Assembly (NCBI GenBank): GCA_965261775.1
Contig: OZ253477.1
Location: forward strand, 248,001-312,000
DNA length: 64,000 nucleotides
Direction: 5' to 3'
Source of the DNA: G965261775 sp965261775
Lineage (GTDB): Bacteria > Pseudomonadota > Gammaproteobacteria > Eutrophobiales > Eutrophobiaceae
This document shows, piece after piece, positions 26,017-35,298 of the stretch. The position numbers were made by a program, and so were the translations under genes. Numbering within the stretch: the first letter of the stretch is position 1; each line of letters starts with the position of its first letter. The notes below the pieces were generated by a model. That model was not told the origin of the DNA. It ran no database searches and saw nothing but the letters and a program-made list of their open reading frames with translations.

Positions 26017-27672
26017 CTATATACAGGGTTGGGTAATAATCCCGCCGTTGCCATATTCAATGATTTCATCGCCATTAATTTTGAAATTGTCCATATTGAT
26101 TGTCTGGTAGTCGTCAAAATAACGTTTCAGTGATCGTTCTATTTCCTTGTCAAAGCAGGGACTCAGGGTATGGGTGTTACCGTTAACGACTTTGACGATC
26201 TTCCCATCGCGTACGATCAGTTCCCCCCCTTTGAATACATAATCCGGTTTGCTGAACATTTTTTCCCGGTCTTTCTGATCAGTGTAAATCGTAATATCAG
26301 CGACAGCGCCCGAACCCAGGTGTCCGCGGTTTTTCAATCCCAGGCTCCTGACCGGTGCTGCACGGGTCATGATGGCAATTTCATACAATGAATATTCCCG
26401 GTCAATGCTGGAAAGCGTGCTTGCCCTCGCCGCATCTTTGTTGATTGTTGACAACATATCGTTTCTGAAACTGCGGTCCATCAACAAACGTATTAAATGC
26501 GGGTAGCTGGTGAATGGTGCCCCGTTCGGATGATCGGTGGTCAGGAATATCCGCCAAGGGTCGTCAATCAACAAGAACAGCTCCAGACCGATAGCCCATT
26601 GTAGGGCATTGACAAAATTCTTGTCCCGGTACTTAAAGGGCATGACACCGCAACCGGCATCACATTCAATGTCCATGATGACCCATTTTTTTGGGTAGGC
26701 ATGCCAGTGACCGGCATACTGTTGCATTGAATCTCCCGATATCGTCACCGTTTGCCCGAACAAAATTTGCCCGATATCCACCGAGATATTCGGGTTTTTA
26801 TTGACGGCCTCTGCTATTTGCGCGGCGCCGGAGGAAAACTTTCGGTCGCCTTCCGTGCCGTAGCTGTGAAACTGAATATGCGTCAGGTGCATGCGCATCC
26901 CTTCCATAGCCTCTATTGTCGAAAGAGTGGTATCAACATTGCCTGGTACGCCCAGATTACAACCGTGAACATGCAGGGGATGGGGAATGCCCAGTTCGGT
27001 CACCGCCCGCGCAAGCGATCTCAGAATATCTCGGGGAGAGACGCCGTAGTACGCGTTCAGTCCATCCAGATCCAGTTTACGCTGGTTGAACTTGAATGCG
27101 TTGATGCCTCCTGGGTTGACCACCTTGATACCCAACGCCTGCGTCGCATTAATGATCCAGCCTACATAATCGCTTATCATGGCTTGATCTTTTTTCGCGG
27201 CAAGCATGCGCAGGAGGAAATCATCGTTGCCGAGTACAGCATAGGCCCCTTTATCAACCATCGGTGTATCCGCCATTTCCATATGCGTCTGTCGGGCACT
27301 GCAAGGTAGCATGGCCGGTTCGAAGCAGGCGGTATAACCCATCTCGGCATAACGGTAACCCGCAGTCATTGTCGAAGGCGCGGCATGACCGCAACCTGAG
27401 CGAGTCAATTCGGTACAATTGACCAAATCAGCCTGATGATCTTCCGGTAGCATCATACGAGCGATATTGACCTTGCCGCCACCGATATGCGTATGAATAT
27501 CAATGGCACCAGCCATGATGATCTTGCCTTTCAGATCATAGACATTGCAGGTTTTGGCATCCGTCGGAGGCTTGCGGGTAATATGCCCGTCGTTGATATA
27601 AATATCCCTACGTTCACCGTTAATACCATGTACGGGGTCATAGACAATACCATTTATTAATTTGATATACAT
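26017..27672 (-). CDS. fhcA: Formyltransferase/hydrolase complex subunit A (amidohydrolase)
   Basis: 551 residues, an FwdA-type metal-dependent amidohydrolase that releases formate from the formylated carrier. The N-terminal metal motif HTH is in IDIHTHIGGGKVN; further metal-site stretches are HPLHVHGCNLG and LTHIQFHSYG, and the Asp is in FLTTDHPNGAPF. In aerobic methylotrophs this subunit carries the hydrolytic activity of the complex. It overlaps the end of fhcB by 16 bases, indicating coupled translation. Confidence 0.95.
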   Translation of the reverse strand: MYIKLINGIVYDPVHGINGERRDIYINDGHITRKPPTDAKTCNVYDLKGKIIMAGAIDIHTHIGGGKVNIARMMLPEDHQADLVNCTELTRSGCGHAAPSTMTAGYRYAEMGYTACFEPAMLPCSARQTHMEMADTPMVDKGAYAVLGNDDFLLRMLAAKKDQAMISDYVGWIINATQALGIKVVNPGGINAFKFNQRKLDLDGLNAYYGVSPRDILRSLARAVTELGIPHPLHVHGCNLGVPGNVDTTLSTIEAMEGMRMHLTHIQFHSYGTEGDRKFSSGAAQIAEAVNKNPNISVDIGQILFGQTVTISGDSMQQYAGHWHAYPKKWVIMDIECDAGCGVMPFKYRDKNFVNALQWAIGLELFLLIDDPWRIFLTTDHPNGAPFTSYPHLIRLLMDRSFRNDMLSTINKDAARASTLSSIDREYSLYEIAIMTRAAPVRSLGLKNRGHLGSGAVADITIYTDQKDREKMFSKPDYVFKGGELIVRDGKIVKVVNGNTHTLSPCFDKEIERSLKRYFDDYQTINMDNFKINGDEIIEYGNGGIITQPCI

Positions 27673-28961
27673 TGAGGTGCCCCCGGGATATTTTTGATGA
27701 TCTGTTTTAAAACGACGTCAACGCTGGAATAATAGGAGCACCGGAGTTGCTTCAGGGGCAGGGCAACAACGCCGTCCGTGCGGAATAACTGTCCAGCATG
27801 GTCGATACCGGGCGTGCCCACCGGGATGAAGACATCGGGTTCAAATTCAAGCCGGGTCTCCGGCGTGGTCAGCACAATGATGGGGATTTGCGGATGTGGC
27901 AGGCTGGTGGTCGCATTGAAGCTGGATATCCAGAGCAATGCGTCCGCCTCTTTATTTTTCAGGACATTATACGTTGAGTAACGATGGGCGTCGTAGTCGG
28001 GATAGCCTTTATTAAAATTGACCCTGAGCGGATACCCGCTTTGCCAGGCGCAGATATTGACCGCTGTGGTCGCACCATTATTACCGTCCAATGAAAAGCC
28101 AGAAAAGCGCGTGATCCGGGTCAGATATTTGACAGTCTCGCAGAAATTCTGGATAGTCAGTTCGGCGTGGGAGATATTAAGGTCTGCTGCCGACCAGATG
28201 ATGACGCCATAGCGGGCCTGTTTCATTTTTTCCGCCAGTTTTTCCAGCACCGGTGTTTTAATCCCGGCAACTTCCGCCGCATCAATACGGGCGCCGCTGA
28301 TGATGGCATGTAGCGTGGAAATAATTTCGCCGATCTGATCAGTCTTGCAATCCAGCAACAGAGGACGTTTGCCTTTCGGACTGATTCCCTGTTTTATATC
28401 CAGCCGTTTGCCGATATATACGATCTCCCGTTCCTTGTTTTTTTGGAGGAACATCGCTTTTTTATTCCAGATAATTCGTTCAAAAAATCGTGGGTGACTG
28501 CTAGCGTCCGTACCAGCAAAAATGATCATATCTGCCCGATTTTTTATCTCGCCGAGGCTGGTGGTAATCCAGCCAAGATCCTGTAAAACCAGTATGTTCC
28601 GGATCAGCGAATCGCCGTGCATATGATCGATTATCGCATTCGTTTTGTCGGCCAGATGCATCACTTGACGCATCCCCGCCGCATCGGTGCCAAGACCTGT
28701 GATCAGAGGCGTTCGGCTTTGTTCAAGCAGGCGAGCAACTTCGGCAATGGCCTCATCCAGAGCAACTTTTTTGCCTTTTATCCGGGGACTGTTTTCTATC
28801 TGTCGTTTCTCAAAAGCGGTAATCGCCTTGGGACAACCGTTTTTCAATATCTTGAGTTTATGTCCGCTGTTTTCGATTACCAGATCATCGCAAAGTATCC
28901 CACAGAAAGGGCAGGTAACATTGCGACTGATGTAGGGCCGGGTTTTGGATGTCTGGGACAA
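27657..28961 (-). CDS. fhcB: Formyltransferase/hydrolase complex subunit B (FwdB-like)
   Basis: 434 residues. The N-terminal CPFCGILCDDLVI motif marks the FwdB/FmdB family. As in other methylotroph FhcB proteins it is a formate-dehydrogenase-fold relative that is not expected to do redox chemistry. It is first in fhcBADC. The only start consistent with the family is TTG at 28961 (ATT lies 12 bases further upstream in frame, then a stop); no strong ribosome site is seen, so low or controlled initiation is possible. The 110-base gap upstream separates it from a same-strand methyltransferase gene. Confidence 0.92.
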   Translation of the reverse strand: MSQTSKTRPYISRNVTCPFCGILCDDLVIENSGHKLKILKNGCPKAITAFEKRQIENSPRIKGKKVALDEAIAEVARLLEQSRTPLITGLGTDAAGMRQVMHLADKTNAIIDHMHGDSLIRNILVLQDLGWITTSLGEIKNRADMIIFAGTDASSHPRFFERIIWNKKAMFLQKNKEREIVYIGKRLDIKQGISPKGKRPLLLDCKTDQIGEIISTLHAIISGARIDAAEVAGIKTPVLEKLAEKMKQARYGVIIWSAADLNISHAELTIQNFCETVKYLTRITRFSGFSLDGNNGATTAVNICAWQSGYPLRVNFNKGYPDYDAHRYSTYNVLKNKEADALLWISSFNATTSLPHPQIPIIVLTTPETRLEFEPDVFIPVGTPGIDHAGQLFRTDGVVALPLKQLRCSYYSSVDVVLKQIIKNIPGAPQCISN

Positions 28962-29071
28962 TGGGGAAATGACTTAAGATGTTCGTTATTAGCGCACTAT
29001 ATTATCATAAAGTATTGGCAGATATTAATCTGATAAATAACGATCAGGAGGAGCTCGTCCACAGAGGGATG

Positions 29072-29734
29072 TTAATTTTTTACCACTAGCGTGATTCCGT
29101 CAGCTACCGGCAGCATGCTGATAAACACGCGTGTGTCATTATAGATATGACGGTTGAATTCGCGGATAGCGACGGTGCTACTGTCTTGTATCGCCGCGTC
29201 GGCTGGTTTGCCGGACCACAGCACGTTGTCAATAACGATCACGCCACCCGGGCGTGTCAGTTTTAACAGGCGTTCGTAGTAATCAATATATTCTGACTTT
29301 TGGGCGTCAATAAAAGCGAAGTCGATATGATTCGTGAGCCCTTCAGAAATGAGTAGATCGAGAGATGCTATCGCCTCCCCCAACCGCAGTTCTATCCTGT
29401 CGGCGACTCCGGCCCTGCTCCAGTACCGCTGGGCGATTCGAGTAAATTCCAGGTTATTGTCACAGGCGATGAGCTTGCTGTCCTCAGGCAGGGCGAGGGC
29501 GATTGCAAGGCTACTGTAGCCAGTAAAAACGCCGACCTCAATGGCCATTTTTACGTTCAATGCTTTTACTAGAAAACCGAGAAATTGTCCTTGTTCGGGC
29601 GCAATCTGCATCTCCGCATTCGGGTGGTTGGCCGTTTCTTTACGCAGTTCTTCAAGTATCCCGGGTTCGCGTAATGAATTTGCTAGAAGATAGGTATAAA
29701 CTTGCTCGTTCAATTGTAGACTTTTTCTGGACAT
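29072..29734 (-). CDS. O-methyltransferase, caffeoyl-CoA/catechol type
   Basis: 220 residues, class I SAM-dependent methyltransferase. The SAM loop is AIEVGVFTGYSSLAIALAL, followed by ACDNNLEF; the metal-binding Asp pair is in FAFIDAQKSEY and IVIDNVLWSGK. Members methylate small hydroxylated aromatics or catechol-like substrates with Mg. The target here is unknown. It is divergent from cpdA (23 bases between starts) and upstream of fhcB on the same strand, but nothing links it to one-carbon metabolism. Confidence 0.85.
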   Translation of the reverse strand: MSRKSLQLNEQVYTYLLANSLREPGILEELRKETANHPNAEMQIAPEQGQFLGFLVKALNVKMAIEVGVFTGYSSLAIALALPEDSKLIACDNNLEFTRIAQRYWSRAGVADRIELRLGEAIASLDLLISEGLTNHIDFAFIDAQKSEYIDYYERLLKLTRPGGVIVIDNVLWSGKPADAAIQDSSTVAIREFNRHIYNDTRVFISMLPVADGITLVVKN

Positions 29735-29757
29735 AAGCGCTTCCGCAATATTTTAAT

Positions 29758-30549
29758 ATGATCCCCGAGTATCCCGTTTCACTAGTAAGCAGAGTTCACA
29801 CAAGGGTCAACGTGATACAGATCACTGATACACATATTCTGGATAACAATACTATATCATCCAGCGGTTATGATACTACAGCCAGTCTGAATAATATCGT
29901 TCGGAGGATTCAAAAATCCGAAAAAGAGACGGATTTGATATTATTGACCGGCGATCTGGCACACGAGCCGACAAAGACTGCCTATCAGAAACTAGCGGAT
30001 AGTCTGAGACCGCTGACGATGCCTTTATATTATCTGCCTGGAAATCATGATTCCCCCGAAATGATGGAATACATCATGAGCAGCAATGGTTTTGATTCAG
30101 CCCGGGCATTGAATATAGGTAACTGGTTGATACTGTTGTTAAATACTAAGATGGGCTATGAACAGGCTGGACAACTGGGAGAGGCCGAATATAAATTTTT
30201 GCGTCATCACCTGGCGGTACATACCGCACCCCATTGCCTGATTGCTTTGCACCATCATCCGGTAGCGATTGGCAGTCTTTGGATGGATGCCATATCACTG
30301 GTCGACGGAGAGCGGTTATTTGAAGTGATTGAACCGTTCAGTCAGGTGAAGGTGATAATATGGGGACATATTCATCAGGAATTTGAAATGCGGAGGGGAC
30401 ATCTTCAGCTGTATGGCACCCCATCAACCTGTCTGCAGTTTGTGCCGAGAAGCGAGGTGTGCGTGGTGGATGATAAAACGCCCGCCTACCGCAAAATAGC
30501 ACTTGAGGATAACGGTAAAGTCAGTTCAAAGGTGGTTTATCTGCAATAA
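29758..30549 (+). CDS. cpdA: CpdA-like 3',5'-cyclic-nucleotide phosphodiesterase
   Basis: 263-residue calcineurin-type metallophosphoesterase. The metal motifs appear in order: TDTHI, TGDLAHE, GNHD, HHHP and GHIHQ. The CpdA subgroup hydrolyses cAMP, and the sequence layout (YYLPGNHDSPEMM, QLYGTPSTCLQF) fits it well. The start at ATG 29758 has a poor ribosome site; the core begins at VIQITDTH about 22 residues in, so a later start is possible. Substrate assignment is by family. Confidence 0.85.
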   Translation: MIPEYPVSLVSRVHTRVNVIQITDTHILDNNTISSSGYDTTASLNNIVRRIQKSEKETDLILLTGDLAHEPTKTAYQKLADSLRPLTMPLYYLPGNHDSPEMMEYIMSSNGFDSARALNIGNWLILLLNTKMGYEQAGQLGEAEYKFLRHHLAVHTAPHCLIALHHHPVAIGSLWMDAISLVDGERLFEVIEPFSQVKVIIWGHIHQEFEMRRGHLQLYGTPSTCLQFVPRSEVCVVDDKTPAYRKIALEDNGKVSSKVVYLQ

Positions 30550-30600
30550 AAGCGCTTCCTCATTTAACGTGACGGGTGTGTGAGGGGGGCGGACAGATTA

Positions 30601-31284
30601 TTAGCCCCGGTCGCGTTTTGGCGTTGCCACGTTGTTTCTCAAATAGACAGGCGCGGCCTGTTCAGCGCTGATCGCTTTTCCTTCCAGCCAAGCCGGTTTC
30701 GCCAGTGTGATAATGTCCCTTGCCGAAGGCAGTCCCATCGCGTCAAATCCCATCAGTTGATCGGCAAGTCTGGCTTTGAGTATCGGAGCATGGTCCCGCC
30801 AGCCGCTACCCGCGCCAAACCATTGTCCGCTTTCCGGGACGGTTACAGTGGACGGCGTGCACACTGAATCGTCTATCTGTTGACGCATCAGCCCGTGCTC
30901 GTCTCTTTCATACAGCCCCCAGTATACTTCCTGCATGCGCGCGTCAATAGCCGTCGCCACACGCTCATGTCGATCAGCAAACTGTTGCGCCAGCGCGGCA
31001 AGCGTTGAAACGGGGAGCACAGGGATATTATGGGCAAAGGCCAGACCTTTGACGACACTGATGGCGAGACGTACGCCGATAAACGCACCGGGTCCTTGTC
31101 CGAAGGCGATGGCCTCAATATCATCAACCCCGAGGCCAGCCTCGCCGAGTAACTGATCTACCATCGGCAGGATAAGTTCGGTATGTCGCTTCGGCGCAAT
31201 CTCAAATCGGATTTGACAATCATCGTCAATAGCCAGAGCGGCGGAGCAACCCTCGGTCGCTGTCTCTAAGGCAAGGATCTTCAT
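30601..31284 (-). CDS. tsaB: tRNA threonylcarbamoyladenosine biosynthesis protein TsaB
   Basis: 227 residues. TsaB pairs with TsaD and TsaE to put the threonylcarbamoyl group on A37 of ANN-decoding tRNAs. The ASKHA-type N-terminus reads MKILALETATEGCSAAL, followed by RHTELILPM and GQGPGAFIGVRLA, all diagnostic. Length is normal. It lies downstream of the cyd genes on the same strand with a 57-base gap. Confidence 0.93.
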   Translation of the reverse strand: MKILALETATEGCSAALAIDDDCQIRFEIAPKRHTELILPMVDQLLGEAGLGVDDIEAIAFGQGPGAFIGVRLAISVVKGLAFAHNIPVLPVSTLAALAQQFADRHERVATAIDARMQEVYWGLYERDEHGLMRQQIDDSVCTPSTVTVPESGQWFGAGSGWRDHAPILKARLADQLMGFDAMGLPSARDIITLAKPAWLEGKAISAEQAAPVYLRNNVATPKRDRG

Positions 31285-31341
31285 GACGTCGGTCAGGATA
31301 TGGATGTACTCAGATGCCGGTAACGGTTTTACCCGTAGTTT

Positions 31342-31458
31342 TCAAAAGAAAAGTCCTAGAAATAGCTTAGCCAAATAGGCCAGCAGGGAAAACCCCGCAA
31401 GCCCTGCAAGGTAGAATAGTATGAACCAGTGCCACCGGTTTAGCGAGTTTTTCTTAAT
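31342..31458 (-). CDS. Small bd-oxidase subunit (CydX/DUF2474-like)
   Basis: A 38-residue single-helix protein right after cydB: a basic start (KKNSLNRWHW) and a helix FILFYLAGLAGFSLLAYL. This position and pattern match the small third subunit of bd oxidases, which stabilises the haem sites. No ATG, GTG or TTG lies at the right place; the best start is ATT at 31456-31458, overlapping the cydB TAA (ATTAA), with GGTGG 6 bases upstream. A start inside cydB would give a long nonsense N-terminus. So either AUU is used or the true start is missed. Confidence 0.6.
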   Translation of the reverse strand: MKKNSLNRWHWFILFYLAGLAGFSLLAYLAKLFLGLFF

Positions 31459-32482
31459 AGTGGTCCACCGTTGTTTTACCGCGGAAAACCCAGTAGACGA
31501 AAGCGGTGTACGCCAGAATAATGGGTAACAGGATAATGGCGCCAACCAGCAATAGTCCCTGTGCATTGGGAGCGGCGGCGGCCTCGTGAATGGTTAGAGA
31601 ATAGGGAATGATATAGGGATACAGACCGATTAATAAACCGATATAGTTCAGGAAAAATAGAATGATCGCGTAGATAAAGGGCGTGTATTCTTTTTGGGGG
31701 TCAATCAGCGCATAAGCCATACGCCAAGCCGTAAATAGAACTAGCAGAGGGATGGGGGCGAGTAATATGATCCTGCTCCAGTCAAGTTCCGGGAAATTCA
31801 GTCCCCAGCGCACGGCAATCTGCGTATTCAGAAAAGGCGTCCAGATACTGACGATCGCAATACAGCCGAGCACGGCGAACAGGGCGACGACAGCGATTTT
31901 TCTTGACCAGATATTTAATGCCCCGCAGGTCTTTATATTGAGCCAGGTTGCCCCCAGTAGCGTATACCCCCAGACAACGGCACAACCCGTGAAGAAGCTG
32001 AACGGGTTTAACCAGTCGTACATATCGCCGTTGAATCGTCCCGTGTCGGACAGGGATATCCCCTGTACAAGCGCACCCAAGATCAGTCCCTGACAAAAAC
32101 CGGTGATGATCGAACCGTAGTGAAAGACTTGATCCCAGACCCGGCGCATGACGCCATGTGCCTTGAATCTGAATTCAAACGCAACCCCGCGGAAAACCAA
32201 CGCGATTAACATAAAGCCAACCGGCATATATACCGCTGGCATCAGGGCGGCATAAGCCAGTGGAAAGGCTGCGAACAAACCGCCTCCCCCGAATACCAGC
32301 CAGGTTTCATTGCCATCCCAGAACGGCGCGACGCTGCTCATCATGATATTGCGGTCTTTATCGTTTTCGGCAAAAGGAAAAAGGATACCGACGCCCAGAT
32401 CAAATCCGTCCAGCACCACGTACATAAATACAGCCACGCAAAGCAAGATCGCCCAGATTAATGGCAGGTCCAGTTCCATCAT
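31454..32482 (-). CDS. cydB: Cytochrome bd ubiquinol oxidase subunit II
   Basis: 342 residues, about nine membrane helices. Characteristic stretches are LDGFDLGVGILFPF near the N-terminus, FWDGNETWLVFGGGGLFAAFP, and the C-terminal TAFVYWVFRGKTTVDHY. With CydA it forms the quinol oxidase that reduces O2 without proton pumping and with high O2 affinity. It overlaps the cydA stop and the start codon of the small subunit. Confidence 0.95.
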   Translation of the reverse strand: MMELDLPLIWAILLCVAVFMYVVLDGFDLGVGILFPFAENDKDRNIMMSSVAPFWDGNETWLVFGGGGLFAAFPLAYAALMPAVYMPVGFMLIALVFRGVAFEFRFKAHGVMRRVWDQVFHYGSIITGFCQGLILGALVQGISLSDTGRFNGDMYDWLNPFSFFTGCAVVWGYTLLGATWLNIKTCGALNIWSRKIAVVALFAVLGCIAIVSIWTPFLNTQIAVRWGLNFPELDWSRIILLAPIPLLVLFTAWRMAYALIDPQKEYTPFIYAIILFFLNYIGLLIGLYPYIIPYSLTIHEAAAAPNAQGLLLVGAIILLPIILAYTAFVYWVFRGKTTVDHY

Positions 32483-33885
32483 CTATTTCCCCCGTCGCGG
32501 TTGTCCGGAAAGCCTACATAATAGCGGTCTGACAGGTTAGGTTTTTTTTGCCCCACCGGTATATCAACAACGGCGTCTGGACCTGCCCAAGCGATCCTGA
32601 AAAGATAGAAGACGCCGAAACCGAAGATAATAGCGTATACAAAGAGGAATACGGCCAGCGACATGCCAACGCTGTCGGCAGTGATCGGGGAGGCCGAATC
32701 AATGGTGCGTAACAAGCCGTATACCGTGTAAGGTTGCCGACCCACTTCGGCAACAATCCAGCCGGAGAGGATTGCCAAAAAGCCGCTCGGTCCCATACAG
32801 AACGCTGCCCATAGATATTTTTTATTCGTGTATAAACGTTGAAGGCGCATCAATACCAGCCCTGACAGACCCAGCAAGACCATCAATATCCCCAGACCGA
32901 CCATTATGCGAAAACTCCAGAAAACAACAGCCACTGGCGGACGTTCCTCCCGAGGCCATTCCTTCAACCCTTTGATTTCGCCGTCCATTGAATGAGTGAC
33001 GATCAGACTCGCCAGTTTGGGAATGGTGATTTCATAGTGATTTTTTTCCTGTTCCTCATCTGGCAACGCAAAGACAATCAACGGTGCGCCCTTGTATGTT
33101 TCCCAGTGGCCTTCCATTGCCGCAAGTTTAACCGGTTGATATTCAAAGGTATTAATGCCGTGTTCATGCCCGACAAATAATTGTAGTGGAGAGAAAATGG
33201 CAACAAATACAATGCCCATTCTGAACATGGTTTTGACCGCTTCGTTCTTCTGGTTTTTCAATAGCAGCAGGGCAGCTACCGATATGACGACCAGTGCCGT
33301 CGTGATATAGGCGGCAAAAACCATGTGAAAGAAACGATAGGGAAAAGAGGGGTTGAATATCACCTCCAGCCAGTCTGTCGCGTAAAATACCCCGTCGCGT
33401 ATTTCGTACCCGGATGGGGTCTGCATCCAACTGTTGGCGGCGAGTATCCAGAAAGCGGAAACGAGGGTGCCCACCGCGACCATGCAGGTCGAAAAAAAGT
33501 GCAGGGATCGTCCAACCTTGTTCCACCCGAATAGCATGATTGCCAGAAACGAGGCCTCTAGAAAAAAGGCCGTCATGACTTCATAACCCAATAACGGCCC
33601 GAGTACATTGCCAGTTGCCACCGAGAATTCACTCCAGTTTGTCCCGATCTGATAGCTGAGTACAACCCCCGTGACGACACCCATACCAAATGAAACGGCA
33701 AAAATCCTGATCCAGTATTGATAGAGTTCAAGGTATTTGTTTTGACTGGTTTTCAGCCATAGCCCTTCCAGAAGAGCCAGATAACTGGCGAGACCGATTG
33801 TGAAAGACGGAAAAATAATGTGGAAGGCAACCGTGAATGCAAACTGTACACGGGACAGAAAGACCACGTCGTAAAGTTCGGACAT
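32479..33885 (-). CDS. cydA: Cytochrome bd ubiquinol oxidase subunit I, short-Q-loop type
   Basis: 468 residues with about nine helices. Haem ligands are expected at the His of LSRVQFAFTVAFHIIFPSF, at HEHG after LFVG, and at the Met near residue 390. The stretch GRQPYTVYGLLRT (about 390-402) is the conserved quinol-side motif. The Q loop is short, as in cyanide-insensitive (CioA) oxidases rather than E. coli CydA. First gene of cydA-cydB-small subunit, divergent from lolC across 168 bases. Confidence 0.94.
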   Translation of the reverse strand: MSELYDVVFLSRVQFAFTVAFHIIFPSFTIGLASYLALLEGLWLKTSQNKYLELYQYWIRIFAVSFGMGVVTGVVLSYQIGTNWSEFSVATGNVLGPLLGYEVMTAFFLEASFLAIMLFGWNKVGRSLHFFSTCMVAVGTLVSAFWILAANSWMQTPSGYEIRDGVFYATDWLEVIFNPSFPYRFFHMVFAAYITTALVVISVAALLLLKNQKNEAVKTMFRMGIVFVAIFSPLQLFVGHEHGINTFEYQPVKLAAMEGHWETYKGAPLIVFALPDEEQEKNHYEITIPKLASLIVTHSMDGEIKGLKEWPREERPPVAVVFWSFRIMVGLGILMVLLGLSGLVLMRLQRLYTNKKYLWAAFCMGPSGFLAILSGWIVAEVGRQPYTVYGLLRTIDSASPITADSVGMSLAVFLFVYAIIFGFGVFYLFRIAWAGPDAVVDIPVGQKKPNLSDRYYVGFPDNRDGGNR

Positions 33886-34053
33886 TTAACGGTGCCTGTT
33901 GATTTTCTCTTGAAAATTAAACATCATACGCATCATATATAAATCCGGATATTCCGTAAAGGCGAGCACCGGAAGTTATGATGATCTCTGCTCATCATGA
34001 TATGAGACGCCAAAATTACAAACTGCATCCAGACTATTTTAAAACCTATATTT

Positions 34054-35298
34054 ATGCTGGCTTCATTTGAATTCATGATCGGCCTGCGTTATGTCCGCGC
34101 TCGCCGCCGCAACCATTTCATTTCATTTATTTCCTTGGTTTCAATGCTGGGTATAGGGCTGGGTGTGATGTCTCTGATAACTGTTCTGTCCGTCATGAAC
34201 GGTTTTGAGAAGGAATTAAAAGAGCGTATTTTGGGTATGGCCTCCCACGCCACCATCATCGGGGATAGTGATAATCTGAAAGACTGGCGGTCGGTTGCAG
34301 ACGAGGTCAGGCGTCATCCGCAGGTGATCGGGGTTGCGCCTTATTTTTATGCAGAGGGGATGCTGATTAGGGGCAATAGTGTCAACGGCGCGGTTATCCG
34401 CGGTATTTTGCCAGAGGAAGAACCGCAGGTAGCCGTGGTCACAGAAAAGATGGTCGAGGGTCAATTCGAAACCCTGCAGTCTGGTAGTTTTAATATTGTT
34501 TTGGGGCTGGAACTGGCGCGCTCACTGGGTGTGATCGTCGGTGACAAGGTCACACTCATCGCACCGCAGGCGAATATCACTCCTGCGGGTATTTTGCCTC
34601 GCCTGAAACGCTTTACTGTGGTCGGTGTCTTTGAAGTCGGTATGCATGAATTTGATAAGGGTCTGGCGCTAATTCATATTAATGATGCCTTGCGTCTGTT
34701 TAGAAAAACCACTCCGACCGGCCTGCGTCTGAAAACTGCCGATGTGCTACAGGCACCGTCTGTCAGTCGCAATATCGCCGCCCGTTTGTCCGGCCATTAT
34801 CGGGTGGTTGACTGGACGCGGCGCCACGCTAATTTTTTCAGAGCATTGAAAACGGAAAAGACGGTCATGTTTGTCATCCTCACGCTTATCGTCGCCGTCG
34901 CCGCCTTTAATATAATCTCCACGCTGGTCATGACCGTGACCGACAAACGTTCGGATATTGCCGTACTTAGGACCTTGGGCGCGAGCCCCCGGAGTATCTT
35001 GGGGATATTCATGATTCACGGAATCGTGATCGGCGTTGTCGGTATCAGCTTTGGTATCATCGGCGGGATCGTACTGGCTGCAAATATTGATGTGCTTGTG
35101 CCAGCGATTGAAACACTGATCGGACGCAAATTTCTGTCGCCAGATATTTACTATATCAGCGATTTGCCCTCCGATATCCGTTGGCAGGATGTCGTCACGA
35201 TTACCATTATGTCCTTTGTGTTGTGTCTGTTGGCAACCATTTATCCAGCGCTGCATGCAGCCAATACCCAACCTGCGGAAATACTACGCTATGAGTAA
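34054..35298 (+). CDS. lolC: Lipoprotein-releasing ABC transporter permease LolC/LolE
   Basis: 414 residues. The N-terminal block FEFMIGLRYVRARRRNHFISF leads into helix 1; a large periplasmic domain (about 50-260) follows, then three helices with TLVMTVTDKRSDIAVLRTLGASPRSI between them. LolCDE pulls mature lipoproteins from the inner membrane and hands them to LolA. Only one permease gene sits with lolD here, so it may act as a homodimer (LolF-like) or pair with a lolE elsewhere. It overlaps lolD by 8 bases. Confidence 0.92.
   Translation: MLASFEFMIGLRYVRARRRNHFISFISLVSMLGIGLGVMSLITVLSVMNGFEKELKERILGMASHATIIGDSDNLKDWRSVADEVRRHPQVIGVAPYFYAEGMLIRGNSVNGAVIRGILPEEEPQVAVVTEKMVEGQFETLQSGSFNIVLGLELARSLGVIVGDKVTLIAPQANITPAGILPRLKRFTVVGVFEVGMHEFDKGLALIHINDALRLFRKTTPTGLRLKTADVLQAPSVSRNIAARLSGHYRVVDWTRRHANFFRALKTEKTVMFVILTLIVAVAAFNIISTLVMTVTDKRSDIAVLRTLGASPRSILGIFMIHGIVIGVVGISFGIIGGIVLAANIDVLVPAIETLIGRKFLSPDIYYISDLPSDIRWQDVVTITIMSFVLCLLATIYPALHAANTQPAEILRYE

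Noticed and set aside
34747..35271. 174-codon minus-strand frame within lolC
   Set aside because: Antisense to conserved LolC helices; His/Asp-rich random product.
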